Source: Burkholderiales bacterium (GTDB lineage Bacteria > Pseudomonadota > Gammaproteobacteria > Burkholderiales > CAIKXV01). From it: DNA of 13,565 nt. The position numbers and the translations under genes are program-made. The stretch covers positions 1 through 13,565 of the forward strand of contig JACMMK010000433.1 of NCBI GenBank assembly GCA_014379045.1, written 5' to 3'. Numbering within the stretch: the first letter of the stretch is position 1; each line of letters opens with the position of its first letter. A model generated the notes under the pieces. The model ran no database searches, had not been told where the DNA came from, and saw nothing but the letters and a program-made list of their open reading frames with translations. Below are positions 6,880 through 13,565 of the stretch, piece by piece.

Positions 6880-9426
6880 TCAGGCAAGCGTCCGGATGCA
6901 GGCGCGAATGGCCTCTGCCATTTCGTCGCCCGACTGAAACCGCTTCTCGGGCGCCTTGGCGAGGGCCACGTCGAGGATCGACACCAGACAAGGCGGTGCG
7001 TCCTGCCGGATCGTCGTGATCGCCGTGGGTGCTTCGTTGGCGATCCTGAACATCAGCTGCGCCATCGAGTCGCCCCGGAAGGGAAGTTGCCCGGAGGATA
7101 GCTGGTAGAGCGTGACGCCGAGCGAGAACAAATCGGACTTTCCATCGATTTTCTGACCCGATAGCTGCTCCGGCGACATGTACGACGGCGTCCCCAGGAC
7201 CATGCCGGTCTTGGTACGACTCGAATCCGTGATCCGCGCGATGCCGAAATCGGTGACCTTGACCTTGTCCGTCTGCGGTTCGTACATGATGTTGGCCGGC
7301 TTCACGTCGCGATGCACGACATTGTTCTGGTGCGCATAGCCGAGCGCTTCGGCCACGCGCGCGGCGATCGAGAGCACGGTCTTCAGCGGCAGCAGCGCGT
7401 CGGGCTTGGTATTCGCCACTAGGTCGCGGCCTTTCAGGAATTCCATCGCGATGTAGGCGAGGTCATGCTCTTCGCCGGTGTCGTAGATCGTGACGATGTT
7501 GGGGTGCGCGAGTCGACCCGCCGTCTGCGCCTCGCGAAAGAAGCGCTCCTTCACCTCGACCAGTTCGTCGCCTTCGAATTCCTGCGCGAGGGCGAGCGTC
7601 TTGATGGCCACCACGCGCCCGATCTTGGGGTCGGTGCCCTGGTAGACGACGCCCATCGCGCCCTTGCCCAACTCTTTCTCGACTTCGAAGCGGCCGAGCT
7701 TGGGCTTCTCGGCGCCGGCACCGATGATCAGCGCACCGCCCGGGTGCTGTATGCCGGCCCCCAGGATGACGGTGTTCTGCAACTGCAGCGCACGCTGGCT
7801 GCGTTCGGTGATGTCGCGGAACTTCGGATTCGTCTCGCCGATGGTCTTGAACACCGACTCGGCCTTGTTGTATTGCCGCTTGCGCTCGTAGTCGAGACCG
7901 AGGTTGTACAGAAGATCGAGCACCGAGTCGTCGGACGGCAGTTTGCGAAAACAGTCGAACGCCATATCGAGCTGACCCTGTCCCTGATAGCCGAGACCGA
8001 GCATCCGGTTGGTGTGGGCGAGATCGACGTCAGAGCGCTCCTTGCCACGTTCGGTGACCAGGAAGCGCTTGGTGGTCAGCGCGAGGTGGCCGACCAGCAG
8101 CAGCGTCAACGGCAACATCAGCGGCACCCAGGTGAACCGGGTCGACATCAGGCTGAAATGAGCAGCGAGCGCGACGATGAACAGCAAAGCCGTGACGATC
8201 GCCGCCATCCCCGCCTTCATGCGCGGCAAGGCCACCGTCAGATACACGAGCACCAGCAGGAATGCGCCCCAGCGCACCCATTCGCCCCACCAGGGGGCGA
8301 CGAAGAACTGCTCCTGCAGGATACTCGAGACGCTGTGCGCGAGCGCCAGCACCGGCGGCATGTCGGTCGCGATCGGCGTCACCAGGATCGAGCCGACGCC
8401 TGCAGCGGTGGCACCGATGATGACGATCTTGTCGCGATACTTGTCCGCCGGAATGCGACCGGTGAGCACGTCGTAGAACGAATCGGGCGCGAACGCCGGG
8501 CGCCCGTCGCCGCCGCGGTAGAAGAAGGTCTGCATCAGCATCTGCGAATCGGTACGGATCGCCAACCGGCCCAGACGCACGCCCTCGCCGTACTCGACCT
8601 GGATGTCCTTCGGCGCCAGGTTGAGGCTGCGCGCCGCGAGCAGCAGTGCGAGCGACGGGAAATACTGATCGTAATGGCGTACCACCAGGGCGTCGGCGCG
8701 TACCGCACCGTCCACATCGAGGTAGTTGTTCAGATGCCCGACGCCGGCGGCGGCCGACCCGATCTCAGCGATGGGTACGATCGGTACGAGCGCCGACACC
8801 GGCAGTGCCGTCGTGGCCAGCGCCGGTCCGGCCGCAGCGACCGTGTTGCGCGTGATGTATTCGGGCAGCGGCTTGTCGGGGTTGCCGAGCGGCTCGCGAT
8901 CGAACTGCTGGAACACCATGCCCAGCAGCACGTTGCCGCTCGCCCTGACGCTCGCGGCGAGCTTCCGGTCGGTGTTCAACGCGTCCTCGGTGCTCGCCAG
9001 CAGATTCTCGATCTGTTCCACCTCGTCGGCAGGCGGACCGGTCAGCATTTTCAGCGACGAGCCTTCGAGCATCGCCCGCAGCTTGACGATATTCGCGTGG
9101 CTCGCGTTTTTTTCCGGGTCGAATTGAGGTTCGGTGAAGAACACCGTGTTGCCGATCACCTTGACCTTGGCCTGGGTCAGGATGTCGGTGAGCCTTGCGT
9201 GCACATCGCGCGGCCACGGCCAGCGACCGATGTTGGCGATGCTCTGGTCGTCGATCGCGATGACCGCAACCTGCGTCGATGGCTGGGCCGTGGCGAAGCG
9301 CACGCCGAGGTCGTACGCCTTGCGCTCGAGCCCCTGCAGCAGCTCCCCGCCCGAAAGGAAAACCAGCACCAGTCCGAGCAACAGACCGATGAACCAGTCA
9401 GCTTTCCAGAAAGCGGATGCCATCAT
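6880..9426 (-). CDS. CHASE2-domain transmembrane Ser/Thr protein kinase with TPR-like segment
   Basis: An 848-residue membrane receptor kinase. TM1 lies at about 11-27, a periplasmic CHASE2 sensor at about 31-375 (AIDDQSI...GRWPWPRD near 57-74), and three TMs at about 385-451. A cytoplasmic TPR-like helical stretch follows at about 468-546, then a Hanks-type kinase domain at about 578-848. Catalytic features are complete: Gly-rich loop GKGAMGVVY at 587-595, VAIK with K609, helix-C glutamate about 632, HRDVKPAN with D707, DFG at 726-728, and SPE closing the activation loop. Loop residues T738, T740 and T746 are candidate autophosphorylation sites. The ATG at 9426 (followed by a second ATG at 9423) puts TM1 close to the N-terminus; a longer TTG-initiated frame to 9558 is unlikely. 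It is the first gene of the six-gene cassette, after a candidate promoter, and shares its sensor layout with the cyclase encoded three genes downstream. Confidence 0.93.
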   Translation of the reverse strand: MMASAFWKADWFIGLLLGLVLVFLSGGELLQGLERKAYDLGVRFATAQPSTQVAVIAIDDQSIANIGRWPWPRDVHARLTDILTQAKVKVIGNTVFFTEPQFDPEKNASHANIVKLRAMLEGSSLKMLTGPPADEVEQIENLLASTEDALNTDRKLAASVRASGNVLLGMVFQQFDREPLGNPDKPLPEYITRNTVAAAGPALATTALPVSALVPIVPIAEIGSAAAGVGHLNNYLDVDGAVRADALVVRHYDQYFPSLALLLAARSLNLAPKDIQVEYGEGVRLGRLAIRTDSQMLMQTFFYRGGDGRPAFAPDSFYDVLTGRIPADKYRDKIVIIGATAAGVGSILVTPIATDMPPVLALAHSVSSILQEQFFVAPWWGEWVRWGAFLLVLVYLTVALPRMKAGMAAIVTALLFIVALAAHFSLMSTRFTWVPLMLPLTLLLVGHLALTTKRFLVTERGKERSDVDLAHTNRMLGLGYQGQGQLDMAFDCFRKLPSDDSVLDLLYNLGLDYERKRQYNKAESVFKTIGETNPKFRDITERSQRALQLQNTVILGAGIQHPGGALIIGAGAEKPKLGRFEVEKELGKGAMGVVYQGTDPKIGRVVAIKTLALAQEFEGDELVEVKERFFREAQTAGRLAHPNIVTIYDTGEEHDLAYIAMEFLKGRDLVANTKPDALLPLKTVLSIAARVAEALGYAHQNNVVHRDVKPANIMYEPQTDKVKVTDFGIARITDSSRTKTGMVLGTPSYMSPEQLSGQKIDGKSDLFSLGVTLYQLSSGQLPFRGDSMAQLMFRIANEAPTAITTIRQDAPPCLVSILDVALAKAPEKRFQSGDEMAEAIRACIRTLA

Positions 9427-9524
9427 GCCGCCGTGCCTGTATCGAGGTTCTTGTCGTGCATCGCGCCTGCGAAATCGCGCAACGCGCCCCGGAAGCGAAG
9501 CGGCGCGCTTTGTGTCGATTTCGA

Positions 9525-9534
9525 TTGAATTCAA
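9525..9534. promoter_or_regulatory. 10-base perfect palindrome in the kinase operon leader
   Basis: TTGAATTCAA is a perfect inverted repeat in the leader between the candidate promoter and the kinase start. It could be an operator half-site pair or chance; symmetry does not extend beyond 10 bases. No CRP-like TGTGA-N6-TCACA site was seen nearby. Confidence 0.2.
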
Positions 9535-9577
9535 GCAGTTTCGCCGAGAGCGTACCAAAGTGCCTGATTTCTTACCT

Positions 9578-9606
9578 ATTGTATCGGCTGAAAGCGGTCA
9601 AACCAA
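9578..9606 (-). promoter_or_regulatory. Candidate sigma-70 promoter of the signalling operon
   Basis: Read on the minus strand, TTGGTT (9606-9601) and TACAAT (9583-9578) are separated by 17 bases. The -10 matches five of six consensus positions, the -35 only three. An overlapping TTGACC (9601-9596) has no good -10 at the right distance. The site lies between the oxalate-operon terminator and the kinase gene, where a promoter is required if the six genes form one unit. It would give a leader of about 145 bases. Confidence 0.4.
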
Positions 9607-9610
9607 AGCA

Positions 9611-9637
9611 AAAAAAAGGGGCCTGAGGGCCCCTTTT
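9611..9637 (-). terminator. Rho-independent terminator of the oxc-frc-formyltransferase operon
   Basis: A perfect 10-bp inverted repeat (AAAAGGGGCC / GGCCCCTTTT, at 9614-9623 and 9628-9637) with a 4-base loop. On the minus strand the hairpin runs into seven T residues. It lies about 34 bases past the formyltransferase stop, the expected position, and separates the two operons. On the plus strand only four T follow within the stem, so plus-strand termination would be weaker. Confidence 0.9.
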
Positions 9638-9670
9638 GTCTCGAATACCGCGATTTCGGTGCTGCGATCG

Positions 9671-10603
9671 TCAAAGTCCCACGAAAACGCCTGCCGAAAT
9701 GGCCCCGCTGGCGACGAATTCGCCGGCGCCCATCTTCTTGCCGTCTTCAGCTTTGACCCGCAGGACCTCGATCCGGCCGCCCTGACAGCCAACCATGAAG
9801 CTCGAATCGGTGACGTCGGTGACTTCGCCGACCTTGCCCCGGGTGTCGCCGAAGGTTCGGTACGCATGCTTGCGTGCGTCGAACACCTGCAGTTTCTTCC
9901 CGTTCAGCGTAGTCCACGCTCCAGGGGCGGGGTTGCAGCCACGAATCAGGTTGTAGGTGAAGTCGATATGGTTCGCCCAGTTGATCCTGGCCTCGGCATC
10001 CCGGCACCAGCCTTCATAGCTCGCAAGCGCCTCGTCCTGCACCTCTTCCCGGTGCTGGCCGGCAACCACGAGATCCGCCGCCTCGATCATTGCGGCCGTG
10101 CCCATCGGGTAGAGCTTGCTGAAATACACCTCGCCGATGGTCTCGTCGGGCCCGATCTCGCACGCTTTCTGCAGGATCACCGGCCCCTCGTCGAGCCCGT
10201 CGGTGGGTCGGAAGATCGTCAGTCCGGTCTTCGTCTCACCCCGGATGATCGGCCAGTTGATCGACGACGGACCGCGATACTTCGGCAGCAGCGACGGGTG
10301 GTACTGGATGGTGCCCAGACGCGGGATATTGACGAAGGCCTGCGGCGCGAACTGCAGCACGTACGCCATCACGCCGATGTCGGCATCGAGTGCGCGCATC
10401 GCCGCTTCGGCTTCGGGGCTTTTCAACGTCGCGAACTGATGCACGGTCAACCCGCGTTCGGTCGCCGCGACCTTGAGAGGGTCGGGCTTGCCACCCGCCT
10501 TCTCGGGTGCACAGAACACTGCAGCAACCTCATCGCCGCGTTCGAGGAACTTGTCCAGCACCGACTTGCCGAAATCCTGTTGCCCAATGATGACGACTCT
10601 CAT
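9671..10603 (-). CDS. Formyltransferase-family protein, 10-formyl-THF hydrolase/dehydrogenase N-domain-like
   Basis: A 310-residue cytoplasmic enzyme of the folate-dependent formyltransferase fold: catalytic domain about 1-180, FMT_C-like domain about 205-305. The signature YHPSLLPKYRG at 101-111 holds catalytic H102, and DGLDEGP supplies D138. Their spacing of 36 residues equals that of H106 and D142 in the hydrolase domain of formyl-THF dehydrogenase (ALDH1L1), as I recall that protein. Q100-Y-H replaces the N-x-H typical of Met-tRNA formyltransferase, and the INW, GLT-F and GPVILQ context also fits the dehydrogenase-type domain. No aldehyde dehydrogenase domain follows. It is the third gene of the oxalate operon, 37 bases after frc, so it may handle formyl groups from formyl-CoA or formate via 10-formyl-THF. 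Family assignment is firm, reaction is inferred. The ATG at 10603 is preferred over the one at 10615 because of a GGGAGA site before it. Confidence 0.85.
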   Translation of the reverse strand: MRVVIIGQQDFGKSVLDKFLERGDEVAAVFCAPEKAGGKPDPLKVAATERGLTVHQFATLKSPEAEAAMRALDADIGVMAYVLQFAPQAFVNIPRLGTIQYHPSLLPKYRGPSSINWPIIRGETKTGLTIFRPTDGLDEGPVILQKACEIGPDETIGEVYFSKLYPMGTAAMIEAADLVVAGQHREEVQDEALASYEGWCRDAEARINWANHIDFTYNLIRGCNPAPGAWTTLNGKKLQVFDARKHAYRTFGDTRGKVGEVTDVTDSSFMVGCQGGRIEVLRVKAEDGKKMGAGEFVASGAISAGVFVGL

Positions 10604-10607
10604 CGTG

Positions 10608-10613
10608 TCTCCC
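10608..10613 (-). promoter_or_regulatory. Ribosome-binding site deciding the formyltransferase start
   Basis: GGGAGA on the minus strand, 4 bases before the ATG at 10603. It overlaps the alternative in-frame ATG at 10615, which itself has no Shine-Dalgarno. This makes MRVVIIGQQ the likely N-terminus, beginning directly with the first beta strand. Confidence 0.55.
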
Positions 10614-10640
10614 ATTTCAGCCGGACGCTGCGCATCATCG

Positions 10641-11912
10641 CTATTTTGCCTTCTTGGGCGGTACCGAGAAGGCCCCCGCGGATCTGAGTGACGACACCTT
10701 TGCCGCGTCGTAGCCGAGTACTGACGCGAGCACCTCGTCGGTATGTTCGCCGAGCGTCGGCGAACGCTCGATCTTCGCGGGCGAGGCCGACAGCTTGATG
10801 GGCATGCCGACGTTGAACCATTTGCCACGCTGCGGATGATCGAGCTCGACCATCATCTCGCGGCCCTTCACATGCTCGTCGTTGAACAGGTCTTCGGTCG
10901 ACATGATCGGCCCGCACGGCACATCGAGCTCGTTCAGGATCGCCATCAGCTCGCGCTTGTCGTGCTTGCGCGCGAACTCGCCGATCAGCTCCCACATCGA
11001 GGTCTGGTTGCGGCGACGTTCGTCGATCGTCGCGAAGCGCGGGTCGGTGTCGAGATCGGACGCGCCGACTTCGGGACCGATGCGCTTCGCGAGCGCGATC
11101 CAGACCGCTTCCTGCACGACGATGTAGATGAAGTCGTTCGGACCGCCGGGGGCGCAGCGGATCGCATTGCCAAGTTGCCCGCCACCCGAGTCGTTGCCCG
11201 CGCGCGGCGCGTCGCCCATGCCCTTGTGCGTGCCGACGGAGTACTCGGCGAGGGGGCCGTGCCACAACCGCTGATGGTCGCGCCACTTCACCCGACACAG
11301 GTTCATCACGCCGTCCATCATCGCCACCTCGACATACTGGCCGACGCCATCACGGTCGCGCTGATGCAAGGCGGCGAGCAGGCCGATCGCCAGATGCAAC
11401 CCGGTGCCGGAGTCGCCGATCTGCGCACCGGTCACGAACGGTGGACCGTCGGGCACGCCGGTCGTGCTCATCGCCCCGCCCATCGCCTGCGCAACGTTCT
11501 CGTAGGCCTTGAACTCCGCGTACGGCCCGCTCGACCCGAACCCCTTGATCGACCCCATGACGATGCGCGGGTTGATCTCGTGGATCTTGTCCCAGGTGAA
11601 GCCGAAGCGGTCCAGCACCCCGGGACCGAAATTCTCCATCACGATGTCGCAGATCTTCAGCAGATCGGTGAATACCGCCTTGCCTTCGGCGGTTTTCATG
11701 TTGACGGTGATCGATCGCTTGTTGCAGTTCAACATCGTGAAGTAGAGGCTGTCGGCCCCGGCCACGTCGCGCAGTTGCCCGCGTGTCGCGTCACCCTGCG
11801 GCGGCTCGAACTTGATCACGTCCGCCCCCATCCATGCGAGCAGCTGGGAGCACGTGGGCCCGGCCTGCACATGGGTCATGTCGAGGATGCGAACGTCCTT
11901 TAGAGCTTGCAT
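10641..11912 (-). CDS. frc: Formyl-CoA:oxalate CoA-transferase (class III CoA-transferase)
   Basis: A 423-residue soluble enzyme that moves CoA from formyl-CoA to oxalate, giving oxalyl-CoA and formate. It belongs to the CaiB/BaiF class III family. The N-terminus (LDMTHVQAGPTCSQ at 10-23), SLYFTMLNCNKRSI at 55-68 and MENFGPGVLDRFGFTW at 92-107 closely follow formyl-CoA transferase of Oxalobacter formigenes as remembered. The catalytic aspartate that forms the CoA-linked anhydride intermediate is D167 in GAQIGDSGTGLH, equivalent to Asp169 there. The flexible glycine loop (GNDSGGGQ) that shields intermediates in Frc is present, and the C-terminus keeps LGEHTDEVL. Length matches the family (about 428). 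The start is supported by a TGGAGA site. It sits 48 bases after oxc, its pathway partner, which strengthens the choice of Frc over other class III transferases. No truncation or missing residue was noticed. Confidence 0.93.
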   Translation of the reverse strand: MQALKDVRILDMTHVQAGPTCSQLLAWMGADVIKFEPPQGDATRGQLRDVAGADSLYFTMLNCNKRSITVNMKTAEGKAVFTDLLKICDIVMENFGPGVLDRFGFTWDKIHEINPRIVMGSIKGFGSSGPYAEFKAYENVAQAMGGAMSTTGVPDGPPFVTGAQIGDSGTGLHLAIGLLAALHQRDRDGVGQYVEVAMMDGVMNLCRVKWRDHQRLWHGPLAEYSVGTHKGMGDAPRAGNDSGGGQLGNAIRCAPGGPNDFIYIVVQEAVWIALAKRIGPEVGASDLDTDPRFATIDERRRNQTSMWELIGEFARKHDKRELMAILNELDVPCGPIMSTEDLFNDEHVKGREMMVELDHPQRGKWFNVGMPIKLSASPAKIERSPTLGEHTDEVLASVLGYDAAKVSSLRSAGAFSVPPKKAK

Positions 11913-11917
11913 TGTCG

Positions 11918-11923
11918 TCTCCA
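11918..11923 (-). promoter_or_regulatory. Ribosome-binding site of frc
   Basis: TGGAGA on the minus strand, 5 bases before the frc ATG at 11912. It is one of the clearest Shine-Dalgarno matches in the window and supports the annotated start. Confidence 0.55.
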
Positions 11924-11960
11924 GACTTTCTACGGCAAAGGAAAGGCTACCTGCTTCTGA

Positions 11961-13565
11961 TTATTTCTTCTTCCCGCTTGTCGGGTTCAGGCTGGTGATG
12001 CGCCCGCTCTCCGTCCCCGCGGTCTCGTCGATCACGGCGTTGATCAGCGTGGGTCGGCGCGAACGCAGCGCCTCTTCCATGGCCCTGCGCAACTCCGCCG
12101 GTGTCGTGGCGTGGACTCCCACGCCGCCGAAGGCCTCCATCAGCCTGTCGTAGCGCGCGCCCTTGACGAACACGGTGGGCGCCACGTCGGCACCTCCGGT
12201 CGGATTGACATCGGTGCCGCGGTACACGCCGTTGTTGTTGAACACGACGACGCACACCGGCAGATCGTAGCGGCAGATGGTTTCGACTTCCATGCCGGAG
12301 AAACCGAACGCGCTGTCGCCCTCGATCGCGATCACCGGGTGGTCGGTGACCACGGCCGCGGCCACGGCAAAGCCCATCCCGATGCCCATCACGCCCCAGG
12401 TGCCGACGTCCAGACGTTTGCGCGGCTTGTACATGTCGACGATGCTGCGGGTGAAATCGAGCGCGTTGGCCCCTTCGTTCACCAAGATCGCGTCGGGGTT
12501 GGCCTTGACGATGTCGCGCACCACGTTGAGTGCGCTGTGAAAGTTCATCGGCGCCGGATCCTTCGCCAGGATCTCGCTCATCCTGGCGAGGTTCTTCTGC
12601 TTGCGCTCGGCGACCGCGCCGAGCCACTGCGCGGTCGGCCTGGTCCACTCGGAGGCGATCCCTGCGAGCAGCGCCGACACGCAGGAACCGATGTCGCCGA
12701 CCAGCGGCGCGTCGATGCGCACGTTGCTGTCCATCTCCTGCGGCGAGATGTCGATCTGGATGAACTTCTGTGCGCCCCACGCCTTGTGGTCCTTCGCGCC
12801 CCAGGTCTTGCCCTTGCCATGCGAAAGCAGCCAGTTGAGACGCGCGCCGATCAACATCACGACGTCGGCCTCGGCGAGCACGTAGGAACGCGCCGCGGAT
12901 GCCGCCTGCTCATGGGTGTCGGGCAGCACGCCCTTGGCCATCGACATCGGCAGGTACGGTATGCCGGTCTTCTCGATCAGCGTGCGCAGTTCGGCGTCGA
13001 CCTGCGCGTACGCGGCACCTTTGCCGAGCAGAATGAGCGGGCGTTGCGCGTTGCGCAGCAGGTCGAGTGCGCGCTGCACGGCGTCCTGCGCGGGGATCTG
13101 TCGCGGCGCGGGATCGACGACCTCGATCAGCGATCGCCTGCCGACTTCCGCGTCGATCGTCTGCCCGAACAGCTTGGCCGGCAGGTCGAGGTATACGCCG
13201 CCGGGTCGACCGGAAACCGCTGCGCGAATCGCGCGCGCGATGCCGACGCCGATGTCCTCGGCGTGCAGCACGCGAAACGCGGCCTTGCACAGCGGCCTGG
13301 CGATGGCGAGTTGATCCATCTCTTCGTAGTCGCCCTGCTGTAGATCGACGATCTCCCGCTCGGAGGAGCCCGAAATCAGGATCATCGGAAAGCAGTTGAC
13401 CGTCGCATGGGCGAGCGCGTTAAGCCCGTTCAGGAAGCCCGGCGCGGACACCGTCAGGCAGATGCCCGGCTTCTGCGTCAGGAAGCCGGCGATCGACGCC
13501 GCGTAGCCGGCGTTCTGCTCGTGGCGGAACGAAAGCACGCGCAGGCCCGCGGCCTGCGCCCTGCG
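11961..13565 (-). CDS. oxc: Oxalyl-CoA decarboxylase, thiamine diphosphate-dependent (5' end outside window)
   Basis: Decarboxylates oxalyl-CoA to formyl-CoA and CO2 in the cytoplasm. 534 codons are present; the frame is open to the window edge, and about 45 N-terminal residues are missing compared with the roughly 568-residue family. It begins RRAQAAGLRV and continues into SFRHEQNAGYAA, where the glutamate is the cofactor-activating residue of ThDP enzymes. Oxc-specific stretches include TQKPGICLTVSAPGFLNG, ISGSSEREIVDLQQGDYEEMDQ (the Tyr-Glu pair of the active site) and GTESGRIT near the C-terminus. The ThDP/Mg motif runs from GDSAFGFSG to FNNNGVYRG. These separate it from acetolactate synthase and glyoxylate carboligase. 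The GTG at 13538 lies inside the conserved core and is not the start. It is the first visible gene of the oxalate operon; its promoter lies outside the window. Confidence 0.95.
   Translation of the reverse strand, partial: RRAQAAGLRVLSFRHEQNAGYAASIAGFLTQKPGICLTVSAPGFLNGLNALAHATVNCFPMILISGSSEREIVDLQQGDYEEMDQLAIARPLCKAAFRVLHAEDIGVGIARAIRAAVSGRPGGVYLDLPAKLFGQTIDAEVGRRSLIEVVDPAPRQIPAQDAVQRALDLLRNAQRPLILLGKGAAYAQVDAELRTLIEKTGIPYLPMSMAKGVLPDTHEQAASAARSYVLAEADVVMLIGARLNWLLSHGKGKTWGAKDHKAWGAQKFIQIDISPQEMDSNVRIDAPLVGDIGSCVSALLAGIASEWTRPTAQWLGAVAERKQKNLARMSEILAKDPAPMNFHSALNVVRDIVKANPDAILVNEGANALDFTRSIVDMYKPRKRLDVGTWGVMGIGMGFAVAAAVVTDHPVIAIEGDSAFGFSGMEVETICRYDLPVCVVVFNNNGVYRGTDVNPTGGADVAPTVFVKGARYDRLMEAFGGVGVHATTPAELRRAMEEALRSRRPTLINAVIDETAGTESGRITSLNPTSGKKK

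Noticed and set aside
7465..9528. Long plus-strand open frame of 687 codons
   Set aside because: Antisense to the CHASE2 kinase, no domain motifs, and typical antisense composition rich in Arg, Asp and His.
9427..9558. TTG-initiated 44-residue extension of the kinase
   Set aside because: The extension is Arg-rich before TM1 and would begin nearly on the candidate promoter; the ATG pair at 9426/9423 gives the expected short cytoplasmic start.
9671..10603. Annotation of the formyltransferase as housekeeping fmt (Met-tRNA formyltransferase)
   Set aside because: No def or rsmB neighbour, Q-Y-H in place of N-x-H, and closer resemblance to the formyl-THF dehydrogenase hydrolase domain in an oxalate operon. 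Not excluded without a tree.
9134..10687. Plus-strand open frame of 517 codons, and similar ones at 10743-11903 and 12111-13343
   Set aside because: These run opposite the kinase, formyltransferase, frc and oxc genes, which all have strong family signatures. The 9134-10687 frame also runs through the terminator.
11961..13565. Acetolactate synthase or other ThDP enzyme
   Set aside because: The DLQQGDYEE, TQKPGICLTVSAPGFLNG and GTESG stretches and the adjacent frc are specific to oxalyl-CoA decarboxylase.
1..13565. CRISPR array, tRNA, rRNA, insertion sequence or prophage elements
   Set aside because: No regularly spaced repeats, no cloverleaf-like sequence, and no transposase or phage motif were seen on either strand.

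Overview
The window is GC-rich, about two thirds G+C by eye, and almost fully coding. All nine recognisable genes lie on the minus strand, so transcription runs from high to low coordinates. The gene families (CHASE2 cyclase, CHASE2 kinase, oxalyl-CoA decarboxylase with formyl-CoA transferase, GspE/PilB-type ATPase) and the composition suggest a proteobacterium, most likely a betaproteobacterium. That placement is inference; there is no rRNA or marker gene here to fix it.

Region 1 (about 13565 down to 9611) is an oxalate-catabolism operon. It holds oxc (oxalyl-CoA decarboxylase, its N-terminus cut off by the window edge), frc (formyl-CoA:oxalate CoA-transferase) and a third gene for a formyltransferase-family protein. 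That third protein resembles the 10-formyltetrahydrofolate hydrolase domain of formyl-THF dehydrogenase more than a housekeeping Met-tRNA formyltransferase. Frc and Oxc form a cycle in which oxalate is activated with CoA from formyl-CoA, oxalyl-CoA is decarboxylated back to formyl-CoA, and formate is released. The third gene may connect the formyl product to the folate C1 pool. A strong rho-independent terminator (perfect 10-bp stem and T-run) ends this operon.

Region 2 (about 9606 down to 1 and beyond) starts with a candidate promoter and holds six co-directional genes separated by 55, 17, 7, 15 and 43 bases. In transcription order they are: a membrane CHASE2-TPR-Ser/Thr protein kinase, a PP2C phosphatase, an FHA-domain protein, a membrane CHASE2 class III adenylate cyclase, a metallo-beta-lactamase-fold protein of the class II cyclic-nucleotide phosphodiesterase type, and a GAF-domain GspE/PilB-family ATPase cut off at the window start. 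The cassette combines a phosphorylation writer, eraser and reader with a cyclic-nucleotide writer and eraser, and ends on a mechanical ATPase of the type IV pilus/type II secretion family. The kinase and the cyclase share the same kind of periplasmic CHASE2 sensor with the same membrane layout. The simplest reading is one envelope-sensing module with two output channels, possibly controlling a pilus or secretion motor. This is the most interesting part of the window.

The many long plus-strand open frames lie opposite these genes, show no family motifs, and are treated as composition-driven shadows. No tRNA, rRNA, CRISPR array, insertion sequence or attachment site was seen, and no gene-free stretch exceeds 300 bases; the longest is the 244 bases between the two operons.
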